Shown: one piece after another, positions 46,218 through 56,223 of the stretch
How positions within the stretch are numbered: the stretch's first letter is position 1
Layout: each line of letters starts with the position of its first letter
NCBI RefSeq assembly: GCF_014192335.1
Contig: NZ_JACHXU010000022.1
Span: 62,001 to 126,000, forward strand
Length of the DNA: 64,000 bases
Direction: 5' to 3'
Source of the DNA: Aporhodopirellula rubra
GTDB lineage: Bacteria; Planctomycetota; Planctomycetia; Pirellulales; Pirellulaceae
The notes under the pieces: generated by a model
The model's database searches: none
Told to the model about the DNA's origin: nothing
Seen by the model: the letters and a program-made list of their open reading frames with translations, nothing else
Program-made: the position numbers and the translations under genes

Positions 46218-47201
46218 TTATTTCTTTGAAGAGGCGGCAGACATTTGCAGCATTGGAAGGAGTTGGCTGGCGTCTTCGTCAAGAATGATTTTCTTGCCGA
46301 GGTTGGGAACGATCTGACGCATGGTCTCGATGTAGATCCGTTGTTTCGTCACTTCGGGTGCTTTTAGATATTCCGCGAAGACGGCGTTGAATCGTGCGAC
46401 GTCACCCTCGGCTTCGTTCACACGCTTGAGAGCGTAACCCTCCGCCGCCTGAATCATCTGTTCGGCTTCACCACTGGCACGCGGAACAACCTTGTTGTAT
46501 TCACCGTTGGCAACGTTGATGAGTTGTTCGCGTTCCTGCTGGGCTTGGTTGACTTCGTTGAACGAACGCTGCACCGCCTGGGGAGGATTCACGTTCTTCA
46601 ACTGGACTTGGTCGATGCTTAGACCGAGTTCGAATTTGTCGACGAGTTCTTGAAGTTGAATTAGCGCGTCGGCTTCGATCTCTTGTCGCCCAACGGTGAT
46701 GACTTCATCGACCGTACGATCACCGACGACGGTTCGCATGACGGATTCGGAAATGTCACGCAGCGTGTTGTCTGGGTTGCGGACTTTGAACAGATACAAT
46801 TCTGGTTCGCGGACGCGGTACTGGATAATCCATTCGACCGTCGCGGCATTCAGGTCACCGGTGACCATGCCTCGTTCGAGTTTTTGTTCGGACGAATACT
46901 GCGTCGGGTTGGTGGAACCCGGGGTGCCGAAGCCGAACTCTTGTTTGAGTTGCCGTTTGACGGGCACCATCTCGACCTTCTCCATATTGAACGGCAGTTT
47001 GAACCGCAGTCCCGGTTCGGCGTTGCGGACGTATTTTCCAAATCGCAGCACGACGCCCTGCGATTCCGCCTGGACGGTATACACGCTGGTGAAGACAGCG
47101 ATCCCCAGAAGGAGAATCGGAACCAGCCAAAGTACGGGCAGTCGTCCAAAGTCGATATTGCGCCAATCGATGTCGCGCCAGTCATCAGGGTCGAATTTCA
47201 T
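46218..47201 (-). CDS. hflK: FtsH protease modulator HflK
   Basis: From the ATG at 47201 the 327-residue protein begins MKFDPDDWRDIDWRNIDFG, then a membrane helix (PVLWLVPILLLGIAVFTSV). The SPFH domain reads VQAESQGVVLRFGKYVRNAEPGL, FNMEKVEMVPVKRQL, MVTGDLNAATVEWIIQYRV and ESVMRTVVGDRTVDEVIT. The C-terminal part has VKNVNPPQAVQRSFNEVNQA-type sequence (VQLKNVNPPQAV) and GEAEQMIQAAEGYALKRVNEAEGD, as in HflK. The open frame to 47360 adds no feature of the family. It is the first gene of the hflKC operon, divergent from an RND efflux adaptor. Confidence 0.93.
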   Translation of the reverse strand: MKFDPDDWRDIDWRNIDFGRLPVLWLVPILLLGIAVFTSVYTVQAESQGVVLRFGKYVRNAEPGLRFKLPFNMEKVEMVPVKRQLKQEFGFGTPGSTNPTQYSSEQKLERGMVTGDLNAATVEWIIQYRVREPELYLFKVRNPDNTLRDISESVMRTVVGDRTVDEVITVGRQEIEADALIQLQELVDKFELGLSIDQVQLKNVNPPQAVQRSFNEVNQAQQEREQLINVANGEYNKVVPRASGEAEQMIQAAEGYALKRVNEAEGDVARFNAVFAEYLKAPEVTKQRIYIETMRQIVPNLGKKIILDEDASQLLPMLQMSAASSKK

Positions 47202-47599
47202 GAGATCGTGATTTCGTGTTGATTGTACGGGTATTCGGGAAAATGCCCGCTGGGTCGGTCTCGGAAGGTTCCGGACCTGGGAAGTATAGCTTGCTGGTAG
47301 GGCATGTTTCCGAACCAAACGAGGCGCTTTCCATGATGAAAACACGATGATTCCCGCCACCGCGTTGCCGAGGGTGTAGAGTTCTCAGACGCTGGTACGC
47401 AACGCGACGCATCTCACGACAGCGTCAAAAGACGCCCCGAGCCTCTCGTTCAACCCGAATGCGGTCATAAGTTATGATGTGAGCGTGAATTACGACGGCT
47501 AATATTCGCCCCACTCCCCTTTTGACTTCGCCAGCGGTGGGAGTCATACTGACCGCCCCGCCTTCCTTTCCCACCCGCCACTCTCGGCACCCAATCGAC
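47202..47599. promoter_or_regulatory. Divergent promoter region of hflKC and the RND genes
   Basis: These 398 bases hold the start signals of both operons. A TATGAT-type hexamer at about 47473 (in AAGTTATGATG) has TTCAAC 18 bases upstream, a weak candidate for the efflux operon. No operator is evident. Confidence 0.3.
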
Positions 47600-48814
47600 A
47601 TGAAGTTTTTGGTCAACACTCTCTTTCGAGTGCTCCTTCCCATTGGCATTTTGGCCGCTGGAGGATACGGGTTTGCTGTTATGTCAGTGGAACCCGCCGA
47701 TAAAGACAGCGAACCGCCACGGGAGCAGGTTCTGCGAAGTCGAGTGAGTTCGCTGAGCATCTGCGACTATCCGGTACGAATCGAGACGCACGGCGTCGTT
47801 GGGCCACACAACCGCGTGACGTTGAGCGCCGAAGTCACCGGCGTGATCCGATCAACCCAGCGTGCGTTTGAGGCGGGATCTTTCTTCAAAAAGGGCGAGT
47901 TGTTGGTCGAAATCGACGACCGCGATTATCAAACCGCGTTGAAGATTGCCAAAGAACAACATCAGCTCGCGAAGGCGACGTTGGCACTCGCCGAAAACGC
48001 CCATGAGCGGATGAAACAACTCGCTCGCCAACGCAGCGCCTCCTCGTCGGAGGTCGACGGCACGTACGCGTCGCTCGTTCAAGCGGAGTCGGAAGTCGAA
48101 ATTACGGCGTCCTCGATCGAAATCGCCGAGCGAGATTTGGCTCGGACCAAAATCTACGCTCCTTTCGATGGCCGCGTTGTCGCCAAATCAATCGGAATGG
48201 GACAATTGGTCAGTCCCGGAACGATCCTCGGGGATGTTTTTGCCGTCGACTATGCCGAGGTGCGGTTGCCAATCGCGGGACGAGACTTGAGACATTTGCA
48301 GTTACCGGAGATGGAGGGAGATCCGCCGGTCGAAGTGGAACTACGCGATGCGATCGATTCGTCCGAGGGTGCGGTATGGAAAGCGAACATCGTTCGAACC
48401 GAAGGCACACTCGACGCCGACTCTTTAGAGTTGTTTGCGATCGCCCGGATCGACGACCCGTTTGCGTTGCAACGTGAGAATCCGGTGCTGCGAATCGGGC
48501 AACCGGTCGTTGCCACTATCTTTGGCGAAACGCTTAATGACATCGTCGTCATCCCGCGTGCAGCCGTGCGACGATTGGATCGAGTGTATTTGATCGACGA
48601 AGACAAGCTGACGCTGCGATCGCTGACGATCGACCCGCTGTGGTCGGATTCGGACAACGTAGTCGTCTCGGGGCATTCCATCTTGGACAACGAGTTGCTC
48701 GCGACGACGATGTTGGTCTACGCCCCCGAAGGCAGTCCGGTTGAAATCATTCCGGAGGATTACCCCGCATCGTCTCTCGCTGGCGAGCCACCGGAATTGG
48801 AAGCCACGCCGTGA
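47600..48814 (+). CDS. RND efflux pump periplasmic adaptor (membrane fusion protein)
   Basis: The ATG at 47600 gives 404 residues with an N-terminal membrane anchor (LVNTLFRVLLPIGILAAGGYGF). Then come the lipoyl half IETHGVVGPHNRVTLSAEVTG, the hairpin (FFKKGELLVEIDDRDYQTALK ... ERMKQLARQRSASSSEVDGT), ARTKIYAPFDGRVVAKSIGMGQLV (the second lipoyl half) and a beta-barrel domain. It links the inner-membrane pump to an outer-membrane channel, which is not encoded nearby. Its stop overlaps the pump's GTG start (GTGA at 48811). The TTG at 47522 would add 26 non-signal residues. Confidence 0.92.
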   Translation: MKFLVNTLFRVLLPIGILAAGGYGFAVMSVEPADKDSEPPREQVLRSRVSSLSICDYPVRIETHGVVGPHNRVTLSAEVTGVIRSTQRAFEAGSFFKKGELLVEIDDRDYQTALKIAKEQHQLAKATLALAENAHERMKQLARQRSASSSEVDGTYASLVQAESEVEITASSIEIAERDLARTKIYAPFDGRVVAKSIGMGQLVSPGTILGDVFAVDYAEVRLPIAGRDLRHLQLPEMEGDPPVEVELRDAIDSSEGAVWKANIVRTEGTLDADSLELFAIARIDDPFALQRENPVLRIGQPVVATIFGETLNDIVVIPRAAVRRLDRVYLIDEDKLTLRSLTIDPLWSDSDNVVVSGHSILDNELLATTMLVYAPEGSPVEIIPEDYPASSLAGEPPELEATP

Positions 48815-51800
48815 TTCGTTGGTTTACGGTCAACGGGATTGCTGCCAACTTTTTGATGTTGGCAATCATTGTCGCGGGGGGATACGTCGCGATCAATCAC
48901 GTGCCCTTGGAAGTCACGCCAGCGCTCAGTTGGAACACCGTGATGATTCAAATGGATTACCGGGGAGCCACAGCAAAAGATGTCGAGCGTGCGATCTTGA
49001 TTCCGGTGGAAGCGGCGCTGGAGGGCGTTGACGGAATCGAATCACTCAACGCCGACGGATATCGTGGCGGGGCCAGGTTCTTTCTGCGAGCGAGTCGCGG
49101 AACGGACTTGCGGAATTTGATGGACGACGTCAAGGCACGCATCGACACGATCACAACGTTTCCCGATGAAACGGAACCGCCTCGCGTGTTGATCCCCGAA
49201 TCAACGAACGTCTTTGACATCTTGCAAATCGCAGTGATGGGCGAGTTGTCACCACACGACATGCGCAAAGTCGCTCGACGGGTGCAGCAAGATCTACTGG
49301 AGATGCCAGGTATCAGCCGCGTCGATATCCGCGGCGAAAAGGTCTCCGAAGTCTCGATCGAGGCAAATGTTGAGAAACTACTTGCCTACAACCTGAGTTT
49401 TCAGGATCTCGCAGACGCGATCCGCGGTTTCTCGCTGGACCTGCCCGCCGGAGCGATCGATAGCGATAGCGGCACGTTTGTCGTTCGGACACGCGGTCAG
49501 GCTTATTCCGAAGACGAGTTTGAAGACATCCCGATCCGGTCGGCCGCTGGTGCCGAGGTGCGACTAGGCGAAGTCGCAACGATCCGAGACGGTTTCGTCG
49601 AAGGCGATCAGAAGATGTTCTTCAACGGGAAACCCGCGTTGTTCGTGCCGGTGATGCGGGTCGGCGATGAGAGTGCACTGGCGATCTCCAACCGAGTGCG
49701 TGAGTACATTCGGACGGTGCGGACGCGTTTTCCCGAAGGCATCGAATTGGAGATCTGGGACGACGAGTCGCTGGCAATACGCCATCGTTTGAGCACGCTG
49801 GCGTGGTCGTTGTTGCAGGGCGGGCTCTTTGTCCTGTTGATTTTGGGCTTGTTCATCCGACCCGCACTGGCGTTTTGGATTGTGATCGGAATTCCGGTCA
49901 GCTTTGCCGGGGCGGCCCTTTTCATGCCTTGGTTCGATCTGACCGCGAACGTGATGAGTCTGTTTGGATTCATTATCGTGACAGGCATTGTTGTCGACGA
50001 TGCGATCGTCACGGGCGAAAACGTGTACTCCAAAATCAGGGAAGGCGTCGATCCGCTCGAGGCGGCAGTCGAGGGCACACGAGAGGTCGCCACGCCCGTC
50101 ACGTTCGGCGCTTTAACGACCATGGTCGCGTTTCTTCCGCTGATGTTTTTCGACGGAACGTGGGGCGACTACGCTCGGCAAGTTCCGCCTGTCGTTGCAC
50201 CGGTTCTATTGTTCTCGCTGGTCGAATCCAAACTGATCCTACCCGCCCACCTCAAACACATTCGGCGTGCCAGCGGAACTGGATTCTTCAATCGCTTCCA
50301 GGCAGCGGTCGCAACCGGATTGGAAACATTTGTCGCTTCGGTTTACCAACCATCGCTTCGACTCGCGGTCAAAAATCGATTGTCGGTGATCGCAGGATTT
50401 CTGGCGTTAGCTCTGTTGATGGCGGGATACTGCGTTGGCGGAAGAATGGGATTCGTTGCGTTCCCCTCGGTCGATAACACCCGGATCAGTGCCCAGCTGG
50501 ATTTGCCCGACGACACGCCACTGGAAGTGACGGAAATCTACGTTGATCGCATTTCTGACGCCTTGGACCAATTGAAAACGGAATTTGTCGATCCCGGTAC
50601 GGGCGAGTCGTTGGTGCAAAATGTTGTTCGTGTGACCGGCGCCAAACGCCCCGGGTCGCATTTCGACAAGTCTCGCGGTTATCTCGCGTTCGAGGTCATG
50701 CCACCTGAAAAGCGATCCGTACCGGGACCAAAGAACAGCGAATTGGCGACGCGGTGGTCGGAGTTGGTTGGCGAGATTCCCGAAGCTCGACGCTTTGAAA
50801 CTCGCTCCGAGTCATCGATCGTTCGCGAAAGCGAGTATTCGGACGAAGACCTGAACATTGAATTGCGTGGGCCCAATTCACCCGAGAAGCGACAAGTGGC
50901 GCGTGACATCAAGGCCTTACTCGACGAATACGGCGAACTGAAGGATCAATGGGCGAAGGTCACCGAAGGGCAAGACGAACTCGAGTTAAGTCTCAAACCG
51001 CGTGCCGCTGAGCTCGGCCTCACGCAATCAGCCTTGGCGAGTCAGGTGCGGCAGGCGTTCTTCGGCGAAGAAGCTCAACGGTTACAACGCGGTGTCGATG
51101 ACATTCGCGTCATGGTCCGCTTGCCCTTGGAAGCTCGTCAATCGTTGCACACCCTCGACCGGATGAAGATCCGCACGCCTCGTGGGGCGGAAGTCCCGTT
51201 GGACACCGTCGCCTCAATCAATCTGGTGAAGGCTCCGTCTTTTGTTGAACGAAACGACCGAGCCGAGATCATCCGTTTGGGTGCACAACCGATCGATGAA
51301 GCCGTCGATGTTGTCGGAATCTCGAAGGAGCTAGCTCCCAAAATCGAGGCGATGTGCATCGAGCACGGATTGTCGTATCAGTTCCTCGGCTACGTCGCTG
51401 AGGCGGAAGCGACCAAACGGCAAACGATTGTGGGTGCCACGTTGTTGATGCTGACGCTGTACGGGTTGCTCGCGATCGCATTGAAATCGATGACGCAGCC
51501 CATCTACGTTCTGCTGGCGGTTCCCTTCGCGATTATTGGCGCGTTGGTCGGTCACATTTTATTAGACCTAACGCCGTCGTACCTTTCGATATTCGGGATG
51601 CTGGCGTTAGCGGGGATCGCGGTGAACGACACGTTGGTGATGGTTGATTTCATCAATCGCCGCTGTGCCGCGGGGGCTTCCTTGACAGATGCCGCCTTGG
51701 AAGCGGGCGGAAAACGTTTTCGGCCGATCTTCCTTACCTCGATCACGACGTTTGTGGGCCTGTTGCCGTTGATGCTGGACGAATCGATCCAAGCTCAATT

Positions 51801-51999
51801 CTTGATCCCGATGGCGGTATCGCTGGCGTTTGGAGTTCTTTTCGCGACAGCGATCACGCTCTACATGGTCCCCTGTGCCGTATTGATGGGCGCCGATTTC
51901 GCGAGAGCGTTGAGCGCCGCCGCGCGGTGGTACTGGAATCCGTTGGGCAAGGAGTCAAAATCGACGGATCAAATCGACGGCACGGAAGAAACCGCCTAA
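48811..51999 (+). CDS. RND superfamily efflux pump (AcrB/HAE1-type)
   Basis: The 1062-residue product starts at GTG, overlapping the adaptor stop by four bases. The first membrane helix is FTVNGIAANFLMLAIIVAGG. DYRGATAKDVERAILIPVE, GVDGIESLNADGYRGG and MPGISRVDIRGEKVSEVSIE mark the porter domain. Membrane helices 2-6 lie near residues 330-480, and GIVVDDAIVTGENVY carries the paired aspartates of the proton relay. The second half repeats the layout, ending at helix 12 near residue 1020 (LFATAITLYMVPCAVLMG). It exports drugs, detergents or metabolites from the periplasm or inner membrane using the proton gradient. Substrate cannot be told. Confidence 0.95.
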   Translation: MIRWFTVNGIAANFLMLAIIVAGGYVAINHVPLEVTPALSWNTVMIQMDYRGATAKDVERAILIPVEAALEGVDGIESLNADGYRGGARFFLRASRGTDLRNLMDDVKARIDTITTFPDETEPPRVLIPESTNVFDILQIAVMGELSPHDMRKVARRVQQDLLEMPGISRVDIRGEKVSEVSIEANVEKLLAYNLSFQDLADAIRGFSLDLPAGAIDSDSGTFVVRTRGQAYSEDEFEDIPIRSAAGAEVRLGEVATIRDGFVEGDQKMFFNGKPALFVPVMRVGDESALAISNRVREYIRTVRTRFPEGIELEIWDDESLAIRHRLSTLAWSLLQGGLFVLLILGLFIRPALAFWIVIGIPVSFAGAALFMPWFDLTANVMSLFGFIIVTGIVVDDAIVTGENVYSKIREGVDPLEAAVEGTREVATPVTFGALTTMVAFLPLMFFDGTWGDYARQVPPVVAPVLLFSLVESKLILPAHLKHIRRASGTGFFNRFQAAVATGLETFVASVYQPSLRLAVKNRLSVIAGFLALALLMAGYCVGGRMGFVAFPSVDNTRISAQLDLPDDTPLEVTEIYVDRISDALDQLKTEFVDPGTGESLVQNVVRVTGAKRPGSHFDKSRGYLAFEVMPPEKRSVPGPKNSELATRWSELVGEIPEARRFETRSESSIVRESEYSDEDLNIELRGPNSPEKRQVARDIKALLDEYGELKDQWAKVTEGQDELELSLKPRAAELGLTQSALASQVRQAFFGEEAQRLQRGVDDIRVMVRLPLEARQSLHTLDRMKIRTPRGAEVPLDTVASINLVKAPSFVERNDRAEIIRLGAQPIDEAVDVVGISKELAPKIEAMCIEHGLSYQFLGYVAEAEATKRQTIVGATLLMLTLYGLLAIALKSMTQPIYVLLAVPFAIIGALVGHILLDLTPSYLSIFGMLALAGIAVNDTLVMVDFINRRCAAGASLTDAALEAGGKRFRPIFLTSITTFVGLLPLMLDESIQAQFLIPMAVSLAFGVLFATAITLYMVPCAVLMGADFARALSAAARWYWNPLGKESKSTDQIDGTEETA

Positions 52000-52641
52000 G
52001 CCGAAATTCTGAGTCGGATTCACGATCCCGATTACCGATTGCTTCTTCGCTTACCCGGTTGATGTCACTCCCAAGGCGTGCCGATACGCACGGATCTATT
52101 TGCGTGAGTGTGCATTCATGACACAAGTTCACGGAACAATCGATGGCATCATGGATGCATTCGCACATGCGTTTGCGAATCGTTTTGCAATCCGTGTCGC
52201 GGAACGTTGGATATTAAGTACTGCCGCCAATGACGGGTATGCGACTTGCATCCCCGCAAGACGTTTTTGGTTGTAACGCCGCTTGATTGGACGGCGAACG
52301 AAGTTGGTGCGATGTCAATTTCGCCAACCAATTGCATTGCGACAACTCGTCTCGGGGTGTTTTCGCCGCGAGGCTGGCCTGCCAGGATTTGTTTTACGGT
52401 CGTTCTCACAGACGCCGTGTTCGCTACGCTGAACTAGTGACCTCAGGACGAAAGGACACATTCGAGAGTGTGTTCCCTTTGCGTGCAGTCATTTGGTTCG
52501 GCGAGCGGGATCATCGGTTGGATGTCGTTGAACAAGAAACGCGATCGAAGAGTCGATCTGGCGGTCTCTCAAGATGAGAGCGACCGAGATTGGTGACGAC
52601 CGTCGCAGGCCCTCAATATCCCCGCAGCAGGAAACCGAACG
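52000..52641. other. Intergenic region before nifJ, no supported gene
   Basis: These 642 bases separate the RND pump from pyruvate:ferredoxin oxidoreductase. Small open frames on both strands around 52149-52437 overlap each other and show no family motif or start signal, so I do not call them. The end carries the nifJ leader, with GCAGGAAACCG just before the ATG. Confidence 0.45.
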
Positions 52642-55600
52642 ATGAGCGATCGATTCGCGATGATGGATGGCAATGAAGCTGCGGCGCGGATCGCGCACGC
52701 AACCAACGAGGTGATTGCGATCTACCCGATCACGCCTGCCTCGCCGATGGGCGAGTTGTCTGACGCGTGGTCCGCGGCGGGGCGCAAGAATATCTTTGGC
52801 GTCGTTCCGGAAGTAATCGAAATGCAAAGTGAGGGCGGAGCGGCTGGAGCGGTCCACGGTTCGTTGCAAGCCGGCGCTTTGACGACCACCTTCACGGCGT
52901 CGCAGGGATTGTTGCTGATGATCCCGAACATGTTCAAAATCGCTGGCGAATTGACGCCGACGGTCTTCCACATTGCGGCGAGATCACTGGCCACTCATGC
53001 ACTTTCGATCTTTGGCGATCACAGCGATGTGATGTCAACTCGTTCGACCGGTTGGGCGATGTTGGCATCGAACAACGTGCAAGAGGTTCACGACATGGCG
53101 ATGATCGCACATGCGGCGACGCTGGAGTCGCGAATCCCGTTTTTGCACTTCTTCGATGGTTTTCGCACCTCGCACGAAGTCAACAAGATCGAGTTGATTC
53201 CTGACGACGTTGTCACATCGATGATCAATGTCGAACGCATTCAAGAACATCGCCAGCGGGCGCTCGATCCAGAACGCCCTGTTCTTCGGGGAACGGCACA
53301 GAACCCGGACGTGTTCTTTCAAGCGCGTGAAGCAATCAACCCGTACTACAACGAATGCCCCTCGGTAGTGCAGAAAACGATGGATCTCTTTGCGAGCAAG
53401 ACAGGACGGCAGTACCACTTGTTTGACTACGTGGGTGCGGACGATGCCGATCGCGTCATTGTGATGATCGGGTCCGGGTGTGGGGCAGCCGAAGAGGCCG
53501 TCGAACGACTGATAGACAGCGGTGAGAAAGTAGGGCTATTAAAGGTCCGGCTCTTCCGACCGTTCTCGGTGTCTGACTTCCTCTCCGCCCTGCCCGCGAC
53601 GACACGACAAATTGCCGTGCTCGATCGAACCAAAGAGCCAGGAGCGATCGCGGAGCCGTTGCATCAGGACGTTTCGATGGCGTTGGCTGAATCGTGGAGC
53701 GACATTCACCCCGGCGCGCCGACACCTCATGTCATCGGTGGACGCTATGGACTGTCATCCAAAGAGTTCACTCCGGCGATGGTCAAATCGGTTTTTGACG
53801 AACTTGCTCGAGAAGACAGCAAGAAACGTTTCACCGTCGGGATTATCGACGACGTCACCCATTTGAGTATCAAGTGGGACGACGCGTTTTCAACCGAACC
53901 AGATGACGTCACGCGCGCAGTCTTCTATGGGCTCGGCAGCGACGGAACCGTCAGTGCGAACAAGAGTTCGGTTAAGATCATTGGCGAAATGACGCCCATG
54001 TACGCACAGGGCTACTTCGTCTACGACTCGAAGAAGTCCGGTTCGATCACCGTCAGCCACTTGCGGTTCGGGCCTCGTCCCATTCATTCGACGTACCTCG
54101 TCAAACGAGCCAATTTTGTCGCCTGTCATCAATTTCAATTCCTGAAGAGCATTGACGTTCTCGAGATGGCCGAACCAGGGGCCACGTTCCTGCTGAACAG
54201 CCCCTACGGTGCGGACGAGGTTTGGGAGAAGCTGCCGTTTGAGTTACAACAGGAGATCATCGATAAAGGATTGCGAGTCTTTGTCATCGACGCACTCTCA
54301 GTCGCTCGCGAAGCAGGTTTGGGAAATCGCATCAACACGGTGATGCAAACTTGCTTCTTCGCTCTGACGGGAATCCTGCCACGTGACGAAGCGATCAGTC
54401 ACATCAAGAAGATGATCCAAAAGTCGTACAGTAAGGCGGGACAATCCGTAATCGATCGCAATTTCGACGCGGTCGAAAAATCGTTTGATGCTGCGAGCGA
54501 AGTCACCGTCCCAACGAACGCGGACGCGACGAACCATCGACAATCTCCGATTCCAGACTCGAGTCCTGATTTCGTCAAACGCGTCACAGCAATGATGATC
54601 GCGGGCAAAGGCGACCTGTTGCCCGTCAGTGCTCTGCCTGTGGACGGAACGTTCCCGACCGCAACGTCGAAGTATGAACGCCGCAGCATTGCTCACGAAA
54701 TTCCGATCTGGGATGCCGACATATGCATTGAATGCGGGCTCTGCGCGATGGTTTGTCCTCACGCTGCCATCCGTACGAAAGCCTATCCTGCATCGTCGCT
54801 CAACGGCATTCCCGACGGATTCCAATCGAAACCGTGGACGGGTAAGGAACTCGATGAGCATTCGCTGACGATCCAAGTCGCACCGGATGATTGCACTGGA
54901 TGTGGTGTTTGCGTCGACGTCTGTCCGGCAAAGAGCAAAGAGGTTGCCCGCCACAAAGCCATCAACATGACGCCCAAGGACGATCACCTTGTCGCCGAAC
55001 GTGAAAACTTTGAATACTTCAAATCGTTACCCGAAGTCGATCGACGACAGACGAAGATCGAAACCGTGAAGGGATCGCAGTTATTGTTGCCGTTGTTTGA
55101 ATACTCCGGCGCCTGTTCCGGTTGTGGCGAGACGCCGTACCTGAAACTGTTGACGCAGCTCTTCGGTGACCGCATCGTGGTGGCGAACGCGACCGGGTGC
55201 TCTTCCATCTACGGAGGAAATTTGCCGACAACTCCATGGGCGGTCGACTGCAACGGGCGCGGCCCAGCGTGGAATAATTCTCTCTTTGAAGACAATGCCG
55301 AATTTGGTCTGGGCATGCGTTTGGCGGTAGACCAAAAGGAAGAGACCGCTCGGGAGTTACTCGTTCGATTGGCACCGCAAGTTGGTGACACTCTCGTCCG
55401 CGCGTTGCTCGAAACAGGCACCAACGATGAAGAAGCGATCGCGGCCCAACGTGAGCGGGTTGCGGAACTCAAACGAATTCTGATATCGCACGATACCCCT
55501 GACGCGAAACTGTTGCTGACACTTGCCGACATGCTCGTGCCTCGGAGCGTGTGGATCATCGGTGGTGATGGCTGGGCCTATGATATCGGTTTCGGCGGGC

Positions 55601-56223
55601 TCGATCATGTGCTCGCGTCGGACCGAAACGTCAACATCTTGGTGCTCGACACGGAGGTTTACTCAAACACCGGCGGACAAGCGTCCAAGGCGACACCGCG
55701 TGCTGCGGTTGCCAAGTTCGCGGCGAGCGGAAAGTCGATCGGACGCAAAGATTTGGGCATGCTCGCCGTTGCGTACGGGAATGTGTTCGTTGCTCAAATC
55801 GCGATGGGAGCTCAACCTCTGCAAACGTTGAAGGCGTTCCGCGAAGCCGAGTCTTACCAAGGTCCGTCATTGATCTTGGCTTACAGCCCTTGCATTGCAC
55901 ACGGGATTGACATGTCGAAATCGATGTCGCACCAGAAAGATTTGGTCAAATCCGGCTTCTGGCCACTATACCGATACGATCCCCGGACGGCTCACGATCA
56001 CGGACATCCGTTCCACTTGGACAGTCGCAAACCGACCGTTTCGTTCCGTGACATCGCGATGAGAGAAGCACGGTTCGCGATGTTGACTCGCACAAACCCG
56101 GAACGTGCGGCTCACCTGTTTGATTTGGCGCAGCGTGAGATCTACGACCGCTGGCAATACTACGAACAGATGGCAGGTGTTGAACGCGAAGCCGTTGAAT
56201 CGGACGAAGGAGCAAAACGATGA
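52642..56223 (+). CDS. nifJ: Pyruvate:ferredoxin (flavodoxin) oxidoreductase
   Basis: The 1193-residue, single-chain enzyme has all domains in order. At the N terminus is the pyruvate/TPP-binding region (DGNEAAARIAHATNEVIAIYPITPASPMGE). Then come the gamma-type domain around residues 400-600 (GSDGTVSANKSSVKIIG), a double [4Fe-4S] domain (CIECGLCAMVCPHAA near 695 and CTGCGVCVDVCP near 752), CSGCGETPYLKLLTQLFGDR near 824 for the third cluster, and GDGWAYDIGFGGLDHVLAS near 974 for the TPP pocket, followed by DTEVYSNTGGQASK. It decarboxylates pyruvate to acetyl-CoA with transfer of electrons to ferredoxin or flavodoxin in the cytoplasm. Length matches the family. The next gene overlaps by four bases and is probably a redox partner. 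Confidence 0.96.
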   Translation: MSDRFAMMDGNEAAARIAHATNEVIAIYPITPASPMGELSDAWSAAGRKNIFGVVPEVIEMQSEGGAAGAVHGSLQAGALTTTFTASQGLLLMIPNMFKIAGELTPTVFHIAARSLATHALSIFGDHSDVMSTRSTGWAMLASNNVQEVHDMAMIAHAATLESRIPFLHFFDGFRTSHEVNKIELIPDDVVTSMINVERIQEHRQRALDPERPVLRGTAQNPDVFFQAREAINPYYNECPSVVQKTMDLFASKTGRQYHLFDYVGADDADRVIVMIGSGCGAAEEAVERLIDSGEKVGLLKVRLFRPFSVSDFLSALPATTRQIAVLDRTKEPGAIAEPLHQDVSMALAESWSDIHPGAPTPHVIGGRYGLSSKEFTPAMVKSVFDELAREDSKKRFTVGIIDDVTHLSIKWDDAFSTEPDDVTRAVFYGLGSDGTVSANKSSVKIIGEMTPMYAQGYFVYDSKKSGSITVSHLRFGPRPIHSTYLVKRANFVACHQFQFLKSIDVLEMAEPGATFLLNSPYGADEVWEKLPFELQQEIIDKGLRVFVIDALSVAREAGLGNRINTVMQTCFFALTGILPRDEAISHIKKMIQKSYSKAGQSVIDRNFDAVEKSFDAASEVTVPTNADATNHRQSPIPDSSPDFVKRVTAMMIAGKGDLLPVSALPVDGTFPTATSKYERRSIAHEIPIWDADICIECGLCAMVCPHAAIRTKAYPASSLNGIPDGFQSKPWTGKELDEHSLTIQVAPDDCTGCGVCVDVCPAKSKEVARHKAINMTPKDDHLVAERENFEYFKSLPEVDRRQTKIETVKGSQLLLPLFEYSGACSGCGETPYLKLLTQLFGDRIVVANATGCSSIYGGNLPTTPWAVDCNGRGPAWNNSLFEDNAEFGLGMRLAVDQKEETARELLVRLAPQVGDTLVRALLETGTNDEEAIAAQRERVAELKRILISHDTPDAKLLLTLADMLVPRSVWIIGGDGWAYDIGFGGLDHVLASDRNVNILVLDTEVYSNTGGQASKATPRAAVAKFAASGKSIGRKDLGMLAVAYGNVFVAQIAMGAQPLQTLKAFREAESYQGPSLILAYSPCIAHGIDMSKSMSHQKDLVKSGFWPLYRYDPRTAHDHGHPFHLDSRKPTVSFRDIAMREARFAMLTRTNPERAAHLFDLAQREIYDRWQYYEQMAGVEREAVESDEGAKR

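Noticed and set aside
52149..52437. Two overlapping small open frames on opposite strands before nifJ
   Set aside because: They cannot both be real and neither has a family motif or convincing start, so the stretch is left as intergenic.
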